Shown: positions 40,676-49,637, counted from the stretch's first letter. The stretch: 64,000 nucleotides of DNA from a virus (IMGVR_UViG_3300049215_000686:1-64000); one strand, 5' to 3'. The notes: generated by a model from the letters alone, not told the origin. Program-made: numbers and translations.

Positions 40676-41613
40676 GTGCCCGATCCCTGAGAGAAGATTT
40701 CATTAATTCGCTTCGCGAATTCATCCGTAACGTATTGCTCAACGTCTTTCATGATATGAACGCCATCAAATCCCGGATGAACCCATTTAGGCTTGTCATG
40801 AACTGCCGCAGGAACTCGGGGGTCAGTAGCCGTCCGCCAGGTTAAATAGCGGCTTTTCATGGAACCGCTGCCGGTCTCAAATTGCACCTTCGTCACCCCC
40901 GACAAAAGAGAACTGGGTTGCTTTTCGAGTTCAAGACGCTTTCGAATATCAGTTTGGAATTCTCGGTATTCCCATTGAGGTCCGCTCGGAGATTTTGTGA
41001 TACTCCAGACTTTGCCTTTAATAGGGCTTCCCGAAGAATCCAAAGAGATCTTTGTATCGTCGGGAGCAAACATTTTCTTCAAGCGCTTTAAGTCTGTAGC
41101 CAAATCCCCCTTGGTAGTTGCCCCAGGAGAGCCCCCCTGAACCACCACAGGATTCATGGGATGTCCTTTGGATGCAAAGGCTTGGACATGTTCAAAAGGG
41201 ATCTTGACGTAGCGACGGCCTGTTTTTTGAGAAAACTGCGATTTCGCGCCGCGAGCCAGGCCTGCCGCAATCATGTCAAAGCCGCTGTAGCCTTCTTCCA
41301 GGTAAACGGCGTCGTTCTCAAGCAAGATCGTCCAAATACCTTCGCCACTTTTAACTTTTTTAAGACCAGAAAGGTATTGCTGAACGGTTGAGTGCAATCG
41401 ATCGGAGGCAAGAGATTGCGCATGGTCGTAGGCATCATCCCAAACGTCTTTAACAACGCCTTGAACTGCCCCAAGATAAGGTGCGACCGCCGCCGAAGCC
41501 GCATCCGATAAGATTTTTTCCCAGCCACCGTCAGGCGAAAATTTAAATTTCACCCTCTCATTCTGATCCCACTCGGCTAGGACGTGACTTCTTTCTTTTG
41601 GCTTCTCAGCCAA
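40672..41613 (-). CDS. HK97-gp10-like neck protein (tentative)
   Basis: The 313-residue protein has two helical blocks and basic segments (VSVWSITKSPSGPQWEYREF-like strands near residue 210, and KSRYLTWRTATDPRVPAAVH). Its place just upstream of the neck-like gene and the KPKWVHPGFDGV stretch (as in gp10-type proteins that end in a WxHPG motif) suggest a head-tail joining function. The assignment is from motif memory. Confidence 0.5.
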   Translation of the reverse strand: MAEKPKERSHVLAEWDQNERVKFKFSPDGGWEKILSDAASAAVAPYLGAVQGVVKDVWDDAYDHAQSLASDRLHSTVQQYLSGLKKVKSGEGIWTILLENDAVYLEEGYSGFDMIAAGLARGAKSQFSQKTGRRYVKIPFEHVQAFASKGHPMNPVVVQGGSPGATTKGDLATDLKRLKKMFAPDDTKISLDSSGSPIKGKVWSITKSPSGPQWEYREFQTDIRKRLELEKQPSSLLSGVTKVQFETGSGSMKSRYLTWRTATDPRVPAAVHDKPKWVHPGFDGVHIMKDVEQYVTDEFAKRINEIFSQGSGT

Positions 41614-42617
41614 TCCTCATATTCTTGTTGCTGCTTTTGGGCCTCAGCAAACGACCCTTTAGGAAGGCCGTATTTAGGAATCCTTTTAGGCGCCTCAACT
41701 TGTTCACCCAGTTTGGGCTGCTCTTGAGGCTGAGAAATAACGCCCGATTCAATCAGTTTTTTCTCGGGAGTTTCATTCCCTTTTTGCTGAAGTCTTAAAT
41801 TAAGTTCTTTTTCGGTATTTTCATCCCAATAGACGACCTGATTCTTGCCCCGAAGTTTCCCGAGTTCTCGCGCCTGAATGCTTTGAGAAATAGTCTTTCC
41901 CACGCCGACAGTCACCGTTGCTCCCACTTGCTTAAAGTAGTTTTGTCTGAATTCTTCAATGTAATCAAGGGCGGCTTGTGGGACCTTCACTTGCCCTTCA
42001 TCGCCACCGGCTTCGATCACCGTTCCGCTATAGGTACCTGCCCATTGGATAAAAAGTCTCATCCCAAGATCAATCCGCTGACTGATTTCTTTTACTTTGG
42101 CTTCATCATCCGTGTATTGAGCACGAGCGACTTGATTTCCGATATTATCGCCGTCCATCGTGACATAATAAAGACCATCATTTTCCAGAACAACCTCAGC
42201 GTTTTGACGCTCAAGTTCCATGGCTTGTTGATGAGCCTGAAGTTCGGCACGCTCTTGGCGCTTTTGCTCGGCACGCTTTAAGATCTCTCTTAAAATCGTT
42301 AATGCGGGTTCAATTCTTTTTGAGACATCTTCGCCCGATATTTGCTCAGAAGCATTCGGAGTTGGAGCATTCGGCTGGGCTTCGGTGTCTTCTTTGCCAT
42401 CATCTTCTTTGGCTAAAATTTCAATTCCTTCAGATTTCACAAGCATCTTGTCAGAAAAACTTGCAAAAAGATCCGTCAACTGGGTGACATTAAGTCCAGC
42501 GGGAAGACCTTTAAGCAAAGCGTCTGGACCAATGAATTTCACTCCGCCTTCAGGGAGATCTTCCGCGCTCATAATAAACTCACCGTTTTTACGGTGAAAA
42601 ACCTTAATCTTTGCCAT
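41577..42617 (-). CDS. Protein with a GGDEF/Cas10/mCpol-like palm domain
   Basis: The 346-residue protein has an N-terminal region of unknown fold, a coiled coil (about 100-140) and then a palm-type nucleotidyl-transferase or cyclase domain (about 150-270). The first metal motif is YVTMDGDNIGNQ (Asp155, Asp157), the second EAGGDEGQV (GGDE, 204-207), and the last part GATVTVGVGKTISQSIQARE plus LRGKNQVVYW matches the end of GGDEF and Cas10 palm domains. DGDNIG is typical of minimal CRISPR-polymerase (mCpol) proteins. Such domains make cyclic nucleotides or oligonucleotides. It lies in the virion cluster, overlapping its neighbours; ATG 42617 is used. The catalytic activity is not shown. Confidence 0.65.
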   Translation of the reverse strand: MAKIKVFHRKNGEFIMSAEDLPEGGVKFIGPDALLKGLPAGLNVTQLTDLFASFSDKMLVKSEGIEILAKEDDGKEDTEAQPNAPTPNASEQISGEDVSKRIEPALTILREILKRAEQKRQERAELQAHQQAMELERQNAEVVLENDGLYYVTMDGDNIGNQVARAQYTDDEAKVKEISQRIDLGMRLFIQWAGTYSGTVIEAGGDEGQVKVPQAALDYIEEFRQNYFKQVGATVTVGVGKTISQSIQARELGKLRGKNQVVYWDENTEKELNLRLQQKGNETPEKKLIESGVISQPQEQPKLGEQVEAPKRIPKYGLPKGSFAEAQKQQQEYEDWLRSQKKEVTS

Positions 42618-45315
42618 TGCCTTTAATCCTATCACGGATCTTGGCCAAAGTCTCTTTGACTTCGGTAAGCCTTCGTTTGTAAAGAATTATTCCAGCGCGT
42701 TTGGTCAAATCGTTTTTGAAATTCAAAATATCTTCTTCTTGCCACTCGCTTTTAAAAAAGATGTTGACCCCTTTTGCAGTAATCTCAATTCTGGGCTTTG
42801 GAAGATTCATATAGCAAATGCAAGCCTCAGATGAACGTTCACAGGCTTGGCATTCGGTTTCAGGATTTTCGATACCCGCTGATAATTCCATACCATGAAT
42901 CGTTTCTACGTGCTCTTTCAGTTGAGTCTGGAGTTTCTTAATTCGATCCGCAATCCCGGCAGAAGAATCGATTAATTTATTTTTGTATTCTTCAAGTTCT
43001 TTTGACTGTACTTTTGCCTCTTGATCCAGTTTTTGAGGAGTTGGATTCTCAAGCGCATCAACCAATTTTTCATGTTCCTGAACCAGTTCCTTTACTGGAA
43101 CTTCGATCGTTTCTTGTTTCTTCCCGGCCACAAGTTTCTCCTCGCTTCCGTACAGTTCCAGTTTTGATTGCAATTGACTCAACACCAACGGAAGCGTCAG
43201 TTTTTCAAATTGATGGATGATATGATTTTCATGCTCGATCCAGCCGCTATATAAATCTGCCAGTACTTTCCGGACTTTAATGGTCTTGCCAGCCAGTTCG
43301 AGGGTTGCTGTATCGTCTTTTTTAAGCGGAACAAGATGTTCTTTGCCCCAGTCCAAAAGTTCGGGCGCTACTGAGGCCATTGCCTGATCATGAGACTTAG
43401 GATCAGTCAGGGTTTCGCCGTCTCCTTGAGTGAAAGCCTTTTTCACCGAATCTTCTTGTTGGTCCTCATAGACAACCGTGGTTTTCCCGGCGTGGCCATG
43501 AACTAACAGACAATCATGAATCGAAGGATAAAACGCAAGCGATCCCCAACGAGTCAGCCAATTCATCCCGACCCAACCATTAGAAAAAATAACGCCCTCA
43601 GCCACTCGGCCAGTTCCACTTACTCCTGATTCATCTTGTTCGCGCCAAAGATAGAATTTCTTAATCTTGCCGCCTTCTTTAAGTTCTCCAGACAACCTTT
43701 CTGATTTTGAGATCCCTGAAAATTGCTCTTTAACGTCTTTAGGCACGCCCGTAGTCCTGAAAGTGGCCTCTTCGTGCTCTAATCCGCTCTTTTTTGCATG
43801 CTCATCAATCATCCCAAGAGCATGCTCCAAAGAAATCTTCTCTGAAGAAGGAACGAATCCTTCATCGCTCGGTTCAGTGAATTGACCCGTTAATGCGCGA
43901 TGCACGGCGTCATGCATAACTGTATTCAATTCCCGGTGAAAGTCTTCATCCGAGATCTTATGTCCTAATTTTTCAGAAATTTCTCGCTGTTTATGAGCAG
44001 CCAGCCACTCCCAATGCACCGCCCGCTTGGCTTCACGAGGAGACCGAACTCCCATTTTTCCCAGTCTTCGGCCTTCTCCGTATAAGTTGTTCACTTCCGG
44101 GTAAGTCAGCGCATGCGAAAGTTCATGGACTTTTCTCCAAGAACGTGTGAACGCCTCATTTTGAAAATCTCCGCCACTTCCCGGAGAAGGATCCCAAATC
44201 ATTAAATGTTTGGTGTTGTAGTTCTTGGCTTTTAGATCAGGCCGGCCATATTTGCCGCCCGCAAAGTAAGTTTTATAGCCATGCTCAGCGATCATGTGAT
44301 CAATTGCTGGCTCATGACGTTCAATCCCACCATAAAAGTTAAGATTACTTTTATGATTAGGTAAAATATGACCATAACGTTCAGCGATAGGCCGATACGA
44401 TGCCACGCCCTTTCCGGCGGCTTGAGCATTGTCAGAATGAGGTTCTTTAATAGGCTCTGGGCGAGGAGAACCGCGAGTACTTTGCGTAAAAGACTCGGCC
44501 TTTTCAATATTTTCAGCATCATCAGAATAAAATTCGGTATGCCCGTCGTGCCAATCATAGGCATGCGGATGAGCCGCGCCAGGAGCGTTTTCTCTCAGCA
44601 TCGAAGGAGGATGCCCGTGAATCACAACCGCAGGCTCTCCATTTTCTTGGGCTAGTGAAATCGTATCTTCGAGTTTTTCATCATCCGGATCTTTTACATG
44701 AACGCCCGGTAAATGATCATGAGATTCATGCATTGCATGAAATATATTGATGCCAAGAACCGATCCATAATGATGAGGATTATGGATTTCTTTTGTTTCT
44801 TTTTTCTTCTCATGAAATAGCAAATCAAACGGCTTTTCATCGGCCTTTTTGACCTCAGGCTCTTCGACATTCAGCCTAAATCGATGGCCAGACGGAAGTT
44901 GCGTATAAAACTCTTTTAAATGCGGTCCATGAGAAAAACCTTCACCGGTCCAAGAGGGCCTGCCATCTTGGAAAACGAGTTCGCTTTTATTTTCAGAATG
45001 ATGAAGAACGGCCTCTTGGCCATATTGCCATCCTATATTTTCGATCGCTTTTCGATGCTCTGGAATCCCTTCATGGGCTACCAAATAGGATTCTTCCGGA
45101 TGGCTATAATGACCCTTAACGGGAGTTGCCTCGAATCCGGCTTGTTTTAAGTCTTGAGCCAAAGAGGAATGAGCATTCGCATTGTGTTCAGGACTGTTTT
45201 GCGCAGAAACAAGAGAAAAATGCTTGGGGAGCCCAGGGAATGAAAAATGATCCGGATATGACGGATCATGCAGCGGATGAGTACTCGGAAGGGCTGGATT
45301 TATTTTCTCTGCCAT
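42604..45315 (-). CDS. Large multidomain polyvalent-type protein with a zincin motif
   Basis: The 903-residue protein is a chain of unrelated parts. Residues 32-79 (FSLVSAQNSPEHNANAHSSL, then VKGHYSHPEESYLV) look like the DUF3293-type module of phages. Residues 390-440 hold SWRKVHELSHALTYPEVNN, an HExxH metallopeptidase motif (397-401), with WEW near 435. Residues about 553-617 hold YLWREQDESGVSGTGRVAEG, a small domain frequent in phages. A helical coiled coil follows and a Cys-rich end (CQACERSSEACICY). Such polyvalent proteins are often packaged and injected. It is directly upstream of the palm-domain gene. Confidence 0.65.
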   Translation of the reverse strand: MAEKINPALPSTHPLHDPSYPDHFSFPGLPKHFSLVSAQNSPEHNANAHSSLAQDLKQAGFEATPVKGHYSHPEESYLVAHEGIPEHRKAIENIGWQYGQEAVLHHSENKSELVFQDGRPSWTGEGFSHGPHLKEFYTQLPSGHRFRLNVEEPEVKKADEKPFDLLFHEKKKETKEIHNPHHYGSVLGINIFHAMHESHDHLPGVHVKDPDDEKLEDTISLAQENGEPAVVIHGHPPSMLRENAPGAAHPHAYDWHDGHTEFYSDDAENIEKAESFTQSTRGSPRPEPIKEPHSDNAQAAGKGVASYRPIAERYGHILPNHKSNLNFYGGIERHEPAIDHMIAEHGYKTYFAGGKYGRPDLKAKNYNTKHLMIWDPSPGSGGDFQNEAFTRSWRKVHELSHALTYPEVNNLYGEGRRLGKMGVRSPREAKRAVHWEWLAAHKQREISEKLGHKISDEDFHRELNTVMHDAVHRALTGQFTEPSDEGFVPSSEKISLEHALGMIDEHAKKSGLEHEEATFRTTGVPKDVKEQFSGISKSERLSGELKEGGKIKKFYLWREQDESGVSGTGRVAEGVIFSNGWVGMNWLTRWGSLAFYPSIHDCLLVHGHAGKTTVVYEDQQEDSVKKAFTQGDGETLTDPKSHDQAMASVAPELLDWGKEHLVPLKKDDTATLELAGKTIKVRKVLADLYSGWIEHENHIIHQFEKLTLPLVLSQLQSKLELYGSEEKLVAGKKQETIEVPVKELVQEHEKLVDALENPTPQKLDQEAKVQSKELEEYKNKLIDSSAGIADRIKKLQTQLKEHVETIHGMELSAGIENPETECQACERSSEACICYMNLPKPRIEITAKGVNIFFKSEWQEEDILNFKNDLTKRAGIILYKRRLTEVKETLAKIRDRIKGNGKD

Positions 45316-45361
45316 GCCGCTATTATCACGCGAGATACCCAGCCGAGATTTTCGAATTCAT

Positions 45362-45865
45362 TCACTTTTCAAGCGATAAGAACCAGGCAGTAGGGTAGTC
45401 TTTGCCCCGTTTAATCCATTTTGCGACTGTTTTTGGCTTTCTTAAACGAGTCGTCCCTTGGTCGGGAGAATAATGGTCATTAATACAAATCCATGAGCCC
45501 CGAGAGGTCCCGGCAATAAAACAAAAATGATCTCCGATTTGGCCGCTTTCTCGCCAACGGTAAGAAAGAGCCACCGCTCCGCCAGATTTCAAATGTGCCC
45601 GGATTTGCGCCAGAGTAGGATGTTTTTTACGCCTGACCTTAAAATTACCCTTACCGACATAGCGTAAAACGCGATCAAAATCCTGGTCCGTGGTTCCATT
45701 GGCATCAAAATCATCGGGGAATTCGGGATCAATCGTTCGACAAGAAAATTGAAGAAAAGGAAGATGGTTACGACTCGATGCATCAATTCCGGACCACTTC
45801 ATTGCGTTCAAGATTGCCGTGGGTCCGCACGAGAACGAGTCAACTTGTTGACAATATCTCGGCAT
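45362..45865 (-). CDS. Papain-like cysteine peptidase (C39-type)
   Basis: The 167-residue protein has the catalytic Cys in RYCQQVDSFSCGPTAILNAM, the His in GQIGDHFCFIAGTSRGSWIC and Asn/Asp in CINDHYSPDQG. This is the C39-like pattern. In a virion cluster it may process a structural protein or act on host peptidoglycan crossbridges. ATG 45865 follows GGTGGAAG. Medium confidence in the catalytic role. Confidence 0.65.
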   Translation of the reverse strand: MPRYCQQVDSFSCGPTAILNAMKWSGIDASSRNHLPFLQFSCRTIDPEFPDDFDANGTTDQDFDRVLRYVGKGNFKVRRKKHPTLAQIRAHLKSGGAVALSYRWRESGQIGDHFCFIAGTSRGSWICINDHYSPDQGTTRLRKPKTVAKWIKRGKDYPTAWFLSLEK

Positions 45866-45946
45866 ACTTCCACCGAAAACCTTAAACAAGAGTTAAAGAA
45901 AATGCCGTCATTAATACATTTTGAAGGCAAAGAGACAGGCGGGAAT

Positions 45947-46420
45947 TTATCCAAAAACACTTTGAACAGCGCCGACAATACCCGTCTGCTGAGAACCAGG
46001 ACCATAAAATCCGATCGATTTAATGTTCCAAGTCTCAATCAGAACGTTTTCGGCATCAACAGAACCTGAACGTCTGAAGAGCCATGCGCGAGGAAGGAAA
46101 AGAATGGTTTTATCCGTTTGCTTATCTCGGATTTCAACGGAAATATAAGGAGTCTTGGTGAACGCATCTAAGGGGTTCGCAGAATCACCCAATGGAGCGA
46201 TCAAAGAGCCTACAGGATCATTATCGGGAGTTCGGTAGACTTTGATATCCATCGTGACCCGAATCATATCTGGGGCCAATTCAGTAGGAACAATATTGTC
46301 TAGGCCGTGGATATCCACCTCGCCCGTTTCAATGCTGTAATCAAGCACAAAACCGGCAGCAACCACGTCGTTATTAATCTTTAAGACGGTTCGATAACCG
46401 GCTAAAACCTGAGGAATCAT
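45947..46420 (-). CDS. Tail-tube-like structural protein 3
   Basis: The 157-residue protein (GYRTVLKINNDVVAAGFVLD, later TPYISVEIRDKQTDKTILFL) shares its beta-sandwich style, an I/V-x-[TS]-x-[ED]-[IV] start and a W/F-N-I-K-S-I-G-F-Y end with the two tube-like genes at 47029 and 47558. One of the three should be the inner tail tube; the others may be decoration or tail-end proteins. Which is which cannot be told. Confidence 0.5.
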   Translation of the reverse strand: MIPQVLAGYRTVLKINNDVVAAGFVLDYSIETGEVDIHGLDNIVPTELAPDMIRVTMDIKVYRTPDNDPVGSLIAPLGDSANPLDAFTKTPYISVEIRDKQTDKTILFLPRAWLFRRSGSVDAENVLIETWNIKSIGFYGPGSQQTGIVGAVQSVFG

Positions 46421-46447
46421 AAAAACTTAAAGAACAATCCTTAAAGT

Positions 46448-47032
46448 TCATTTCTTTTTAGGCGGCTGGACTTCGGCAGGATTTTTAGGAACTTTCACCT
46501 GAGTCTGCTTAGCGGGCTTAACACCCATCAAGGATGCTTTATTGACAGTTGTCGTCGGAGGTGAACCCGGAAAACCAATGACCGAACCCAAAGTAGGTCC
46601 GCCCATGGCTCCATCCTTTTTCACATCACCCTTTTGAACACCCTTTTTGTCTCGAAGGGATTGCTGATGAGATGACATGTTTTCTGAATGAACCGGCCCA
46701 TCTTTGCTTGGTTTTTCTGAAAAAGGAACCGAGGTCGAAGGATTCTTTTGGGTTTTCTCAAAATTGGGATGCCAATTGCTTTTTACAAAACTCTCGGCAA
46801 ATGATTCTAGGATATGTTTTTTTACTGTAGGGACAATCGTTTCTTTAATATCCGGGTATTCAATGGGCTCAGGAACCTTGATCTCTTTTGGAGCAATTCC
46901 GCCGCCCTGCACCATGGGAGCCAATTTGTCGGCTACTTCCATCAGTTTGACCTGAACGGACTTTTCCAGCCGATCAAAGCCACTCAGCATTCCTTTGAAT
47001 TTTAGGATCTTTTCCCTGAAGCCATCGCTCAT
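46448..47032 (-). CDS. Structural-cluster protein with a disordered tail
   Basis: The 194-residue protein has a helical start (FREKILKFKGMLSGFDRLEK) and a long Pro/Lys/Ser-rich end (VKPAKQTQVKVPKNPAEVQP). It overlaps the next upstream gene by 4 bases. Such two-part proteins often act in tail or head assembly. Not recognised. Confidence 0.5.
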   Translation of the reverse strand: MSDGFREKILKFKGMLSGFDRLEKSVQVKLMEVADKLAPMVQGGGIAPKEIKVPEPIEYPDIKETIVPTVKKHILESFAESFVKSNWHPNFEKTQKNPSTSVPFSEKPSKDGPVHSENMSSHQQSLRDKKGVQKGDVKKDGAMGGPTLGSVIGFPGSPPTTTVNKASLMGVKPAKQTQVKVPKNPAEVQPPKKK

Positions 47033-47547
47033 AGACCGTAACCATCCGTAGCCGAATTGCTCGGAGAGCCGCCCGAAGCGCTATATCCGGCATCATAAAT
47101 GCCAACAAAGTTAATTCGCTCATTGGCAATATCGTTTGCGTTCATAGACTGAGTTCGTCCCGAAAAACGACACCCCTTCACAGAAGCAATCGTTGCCTCA
47201 GTCACCCGGTCCTGAAGAACAATATTGATATCCTGAGCCGACGTAATAACATTCAAAACAGGCTCAAGGCCAATTTCAATAGAAGAAACTTCTGAATCAT
47301 TGCCAGTAACTTTTCTTGCAGCCAAATCTGCATCCGCATTAAAAGCATTTACGGGTATTACTCGGCCAATGCTGACATCGACATCATATGCCAACGTGTC
47401 GATAGCCGCAGCATTCATATCTCCCACCACATGGGTCGGTCGGACGTTATGCCGGATATTTACCGTGATATCGGTTGCAATTGCCAAAGTCTGAGAGCCA
47501 TTTTTAATAAGCCCTCTGGCTCCGCTTAGTAATTGTGGATTAGCCAT
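47029..47547 (-). CDS. Tail-tube-like structural protein 1
   Basis: The 172-residue protein reads LLSGARGLIKNGSQTLAIAT, then VRPTHVVGDMNAAAIDTLAY and VSIGRVIPVNAFN, and is clearly paralogous to the next gene (GARG, DVNVNI / DITVNI, IGRVIPVN, RFAGRT / RFSGRT, IANERI, VGI-D). It is a beta protein like phage tail tubes. The pair probably arose by duplication. Confidence 0.55.
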   Translation of the reverse strand: MANPQLLSGARGLIKNGSQTLAIATDITVNIRHNVRPTHVVGDMNAAAIDTLAYDVDVSIGRVIPVNAFNADADLAARKVTGNDSEVSSIEIGLEPVLNVITSAQDINIVLQDRVTEATIASVKGCRFSGRTQSMNANDIANERINFVGIYDAGYSASGGSPSNSATDGYGL

Positions 47548-47557
47548 CGTTTACTCC

Positions 47558-48046
47558 TTAAAGCCCGATGCCATCGTCGGTATTGTTCTTCGCATCGAAG
47601 ATCCCGACGAGTTGGATGCGTTCATTCGCGATCTGTTGCGCCGATAGGTTCATGGTTCGTCCGGCAAAACGGCAGTTTCGCACTTCCGCAACCGTAGTTG
47701 AGGTAAGCGAATCCACCAAAGAAACCGTCACGTCTTCAGCCAAAAGCATTTGATTAATAACGGGTTCGATCCCTGCGAAGGCCGCTGAAGTCGTGCTCGT
47801 ATCGACTGCCGTGCCATCAGGCTTATTAACGGGAATCACACGACCAATTGTTACGTTTGCGCTATAAGAGAGAGGCTCAACCGACCGAGCGTTAGGAGCA
47901 CCAAAAGTATGGATCGCCCGAACGTTTGCCTGGATATTAACGTTTACATCGGTCACAAACGCGATGATTTGCCCATTTACTTTGAGTTGTCCGCGCGCAC
48001 CGGAAAATAACTGGGGTCTTGAGTGGCCCCCTGCTGGAATTGCCAT
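47558..48046 (-). CDS. Tail-tube-like structural protein 2
   Basis: The 162-residue protein starts MAIPAGGHSRPQLFSGARGQ and is a paralogue of the gene at 47029 (shared GARG, IGRVIPVN, RFAGRTMNL, ANERIQLVGIFD). ATG 48046 behind AGAGGTAAATC is used; the longer frame back to 48163 would overlap the tRNA. Its end leads directly into the paralogue 10 bases on. Confidence 0.55.
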   Translation of the reverse strand: MAIPAGGHSRPQLFSGARGQLKVNGQIIAFVTDVNVNIQANVRAIHTFGAPNARSVEPLSYSANVTIGRVIPVNKPDGTAVDTSTTSAAFAGIEPVINQMLLAEDVTVSLVDSLTSTTVAEVRNCRFAGRTMNLSAQQIANERIQLVGIFDAKNNTDDGIGL

Positions 48047-48135
48047 TGATTTACCTCTTGGGAAAGAAAGGAAGGTTGTCCCTAGAGGTAATCGTAGAGT
48101 AAGATCGCTAGATCGTAGATTTAGCCAAAAATTGG

Positions 48136-48207
48136 AAGCGGGCCGAGGAGTCGAACCTCGCAATCGTGGCGTATGAAACCACTAAGATGCCCTTTCTTAA
48201 TGCCCGC
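48136..48207 (-). tRNA. tRNA with anticodon CAT (Met or Ile2)
   Basis: On the minus strand there is a complete cloverleaf: acceptor GCGGGC with GCCCGC, D-arm AAGA/TCTT, anticodon stem GTGGT/GCCAC around TTCATAC, and T-arm CGAGG/CCTCG around TTCGACT. The anticodon CAT means Met or, if modified to lysidine, Ile. The acceptor stem has only six certain pairs, the seventh position (A) has no partner, and no CCA is encoded. It lies between the tube-like gene and the gene at 48236. Confidence 0.75.
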
Positions 48208-48235
48208 AGTTTCAATATACCTTTTTTGGATTAAA

Positions 48236-48700
48236 TCAGGCCGAACCGGTCTGAAGAAGAATATGGGCAGATGATTGCTGGGCAGGCCGGTTTAGTAAGG
48301 AATCGTAAGGGTGGAAGTCATGAATCTGATACCGGATATCGGGAAGCATATCGGTAAACATATGCTCATCCGGAAACAAATGAGCCCTTTTTTGAGGATT
48401 TCCAAAAGCACAAGAATGGAACCTTTGATCTGGATTCCAGCCTTCTTTTTGATCCAATCCCCGATGGGTATTATCAAAGGCGCCCGAAAAGTCCCCAGAC
48501 ATCACGATCTTCATCAATTCAGTAATATGTTTCCAGAATAGTTCCTGATGAAAATGACTCGCAATCAGGTCATCTGATTCGGACCGGAAAAAATGATGAC
48601 TTGCGGCTAAAAAATGAGCGTCAATCAGCGCTAGTTTTTCTCGCGACAACTTGATGCTGTAAAAGCCATCAATGATCGATGAATATCTCAAAAATGACAC
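48236..48700 (-). CDS. Hypothetical protein
   Basis: The 154-residue protein has many His and Phe (AHFLAASHHFFRSESDDLIA, later FPDEHMFTDMLPDIRYQIHD). The start is a GTG 48700 with AGGAG upstream inside a hairpin (CCAGG-AGTAATG-CCTGG), which may control translation. An ATG inside the hairpin would only give a 12-codon frame. Function unknown. Confidence 0.45.
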   Translation of the reverse strand: MSFLRYSSIIDGFYSIKLSREKLALIDAHFLAASHHFFRSESDDLIASHFHQELFWKHITELMKIVMSGDFSGAFDNTHRGLDQKEGWNPDQRFHSCAFGNPQKRAHLFPDEHMFTDMLPDIRYQIHDFHPYDSLLNRPAQQSSAHILLQTGSA

Positions 48701-48815
48701 CAGGCATTACTCCTGGCTCTAGTTTAAGTCTTTCCTGATTCTTTTTCAAGCGGCGGTTATTGTCAAAACTGACACACCCTGGATTGATAGAGATTTTCCG
48801 AGAAATCAATCAAAT

Positions 48816-49637
48816 TTATGGACCAAAACTTCCATCCCGAGGTTCAGGCCGATCGGGCTCGCCCACTGAATCACTCGAATCAAATGGGATAAAATCTTTT
48901 CGACAAACCGCTAATTGAGGGAACCTTGCCGCAACATTATTTTCCCCAGGCGCACTTTGGGTTTGCGCCATCCGTAAATGATGGGGAAGATTTAAGACCG
49001 TATAAACCGGGCGCGTATAATAGTTCACCGAATAAATCGCTCCTCGATCTAAAACAGGATCCCATTCGGGCCGATCCGCAACCCATTCAATTCGACCATT
49101 TTTTACAACGAAATCCACACCCGGACGATATCTTTTCCCGGTATTATCGATCAAAAAATCAACGGTTACTGCCGGGAACTGAAGGCGATCAATCCCAGAT
49201 TGGGAATGCTCCACTCGCTGGTAATATCGAACCAAAGGAGCATCCGGCAAAATAATCTGATCGAAGTATTGAACATCCATAATCTCGCCTGATTGATTAT
49301 AAACGGGCACGATAATCTGGACCTGATCGAGATCCCATGTACCATTCATATTGAACTTGCGATCAATTTGGTTTCCCATAAAAGCGCCGATAAATTCGGT
49401 GGGATGATAATAGATAAACCCATTGAAACATTCATTACAGGCAGGTTGATGATCCGGCTGATAAAGATCATGGACAAACGGACAAGGAACCGGACGAGAA
49501 TGAATCATCCGAATGCCTTGCGCTTTTATGAATTGTTCAAAAATGGCAGGATTCAGCGTCGTTTCCAGAAGCGGCGTTTGCATCTGGATTTTAGTGATCC
49601 CCGGCAAAGAAATCTTAGGAATTTTTGGCTGGGTCAT
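48816..49637 (-). CDS. Structural protein with Cys pairs, possible head-closure protein
   Basis: The 273-residue protein has VPCPFVHDLYQPDHQPACNE CFNG-type cysteines near residues 50-75, a beta middle (VQIIVPVYNQSGEIMDVQYF) and VDFVVKNGRIEWVADRPEWD near residue 170. Phage head-closure and baseplate-wedge proteins of the SPO1-like type have a similar style. The assignment is tentative and based on position and motif style. The gene overlaps the next upstream one by 23 bases. Confidence 0.45.
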   Translation of the reverse strand: MTQPKIPKISLPGITKIQMQTPLLETTLNPAIFEQFIKAQGIRMIHSRPVPCPFVHDLYQPDHQPACNECFNGFIYYHPTEFIGAFMGNQIDRKFNMNGTWDLDQVQIIVPVYNQSGEIMDVQYFDQIILPDAPLVRYYQRVEHSQSGIDRLQFPAVTVDFLIDNTGKRYRPGVDFVVKNGRIEWVADRPEWDPVLDRGAIYSVNYYTRPVYTVLNLPHHLRMAQTQSAPGENNVAARFPQLAVCRKDFIPFDSSDSVGEPDRPEPRDGSFGP

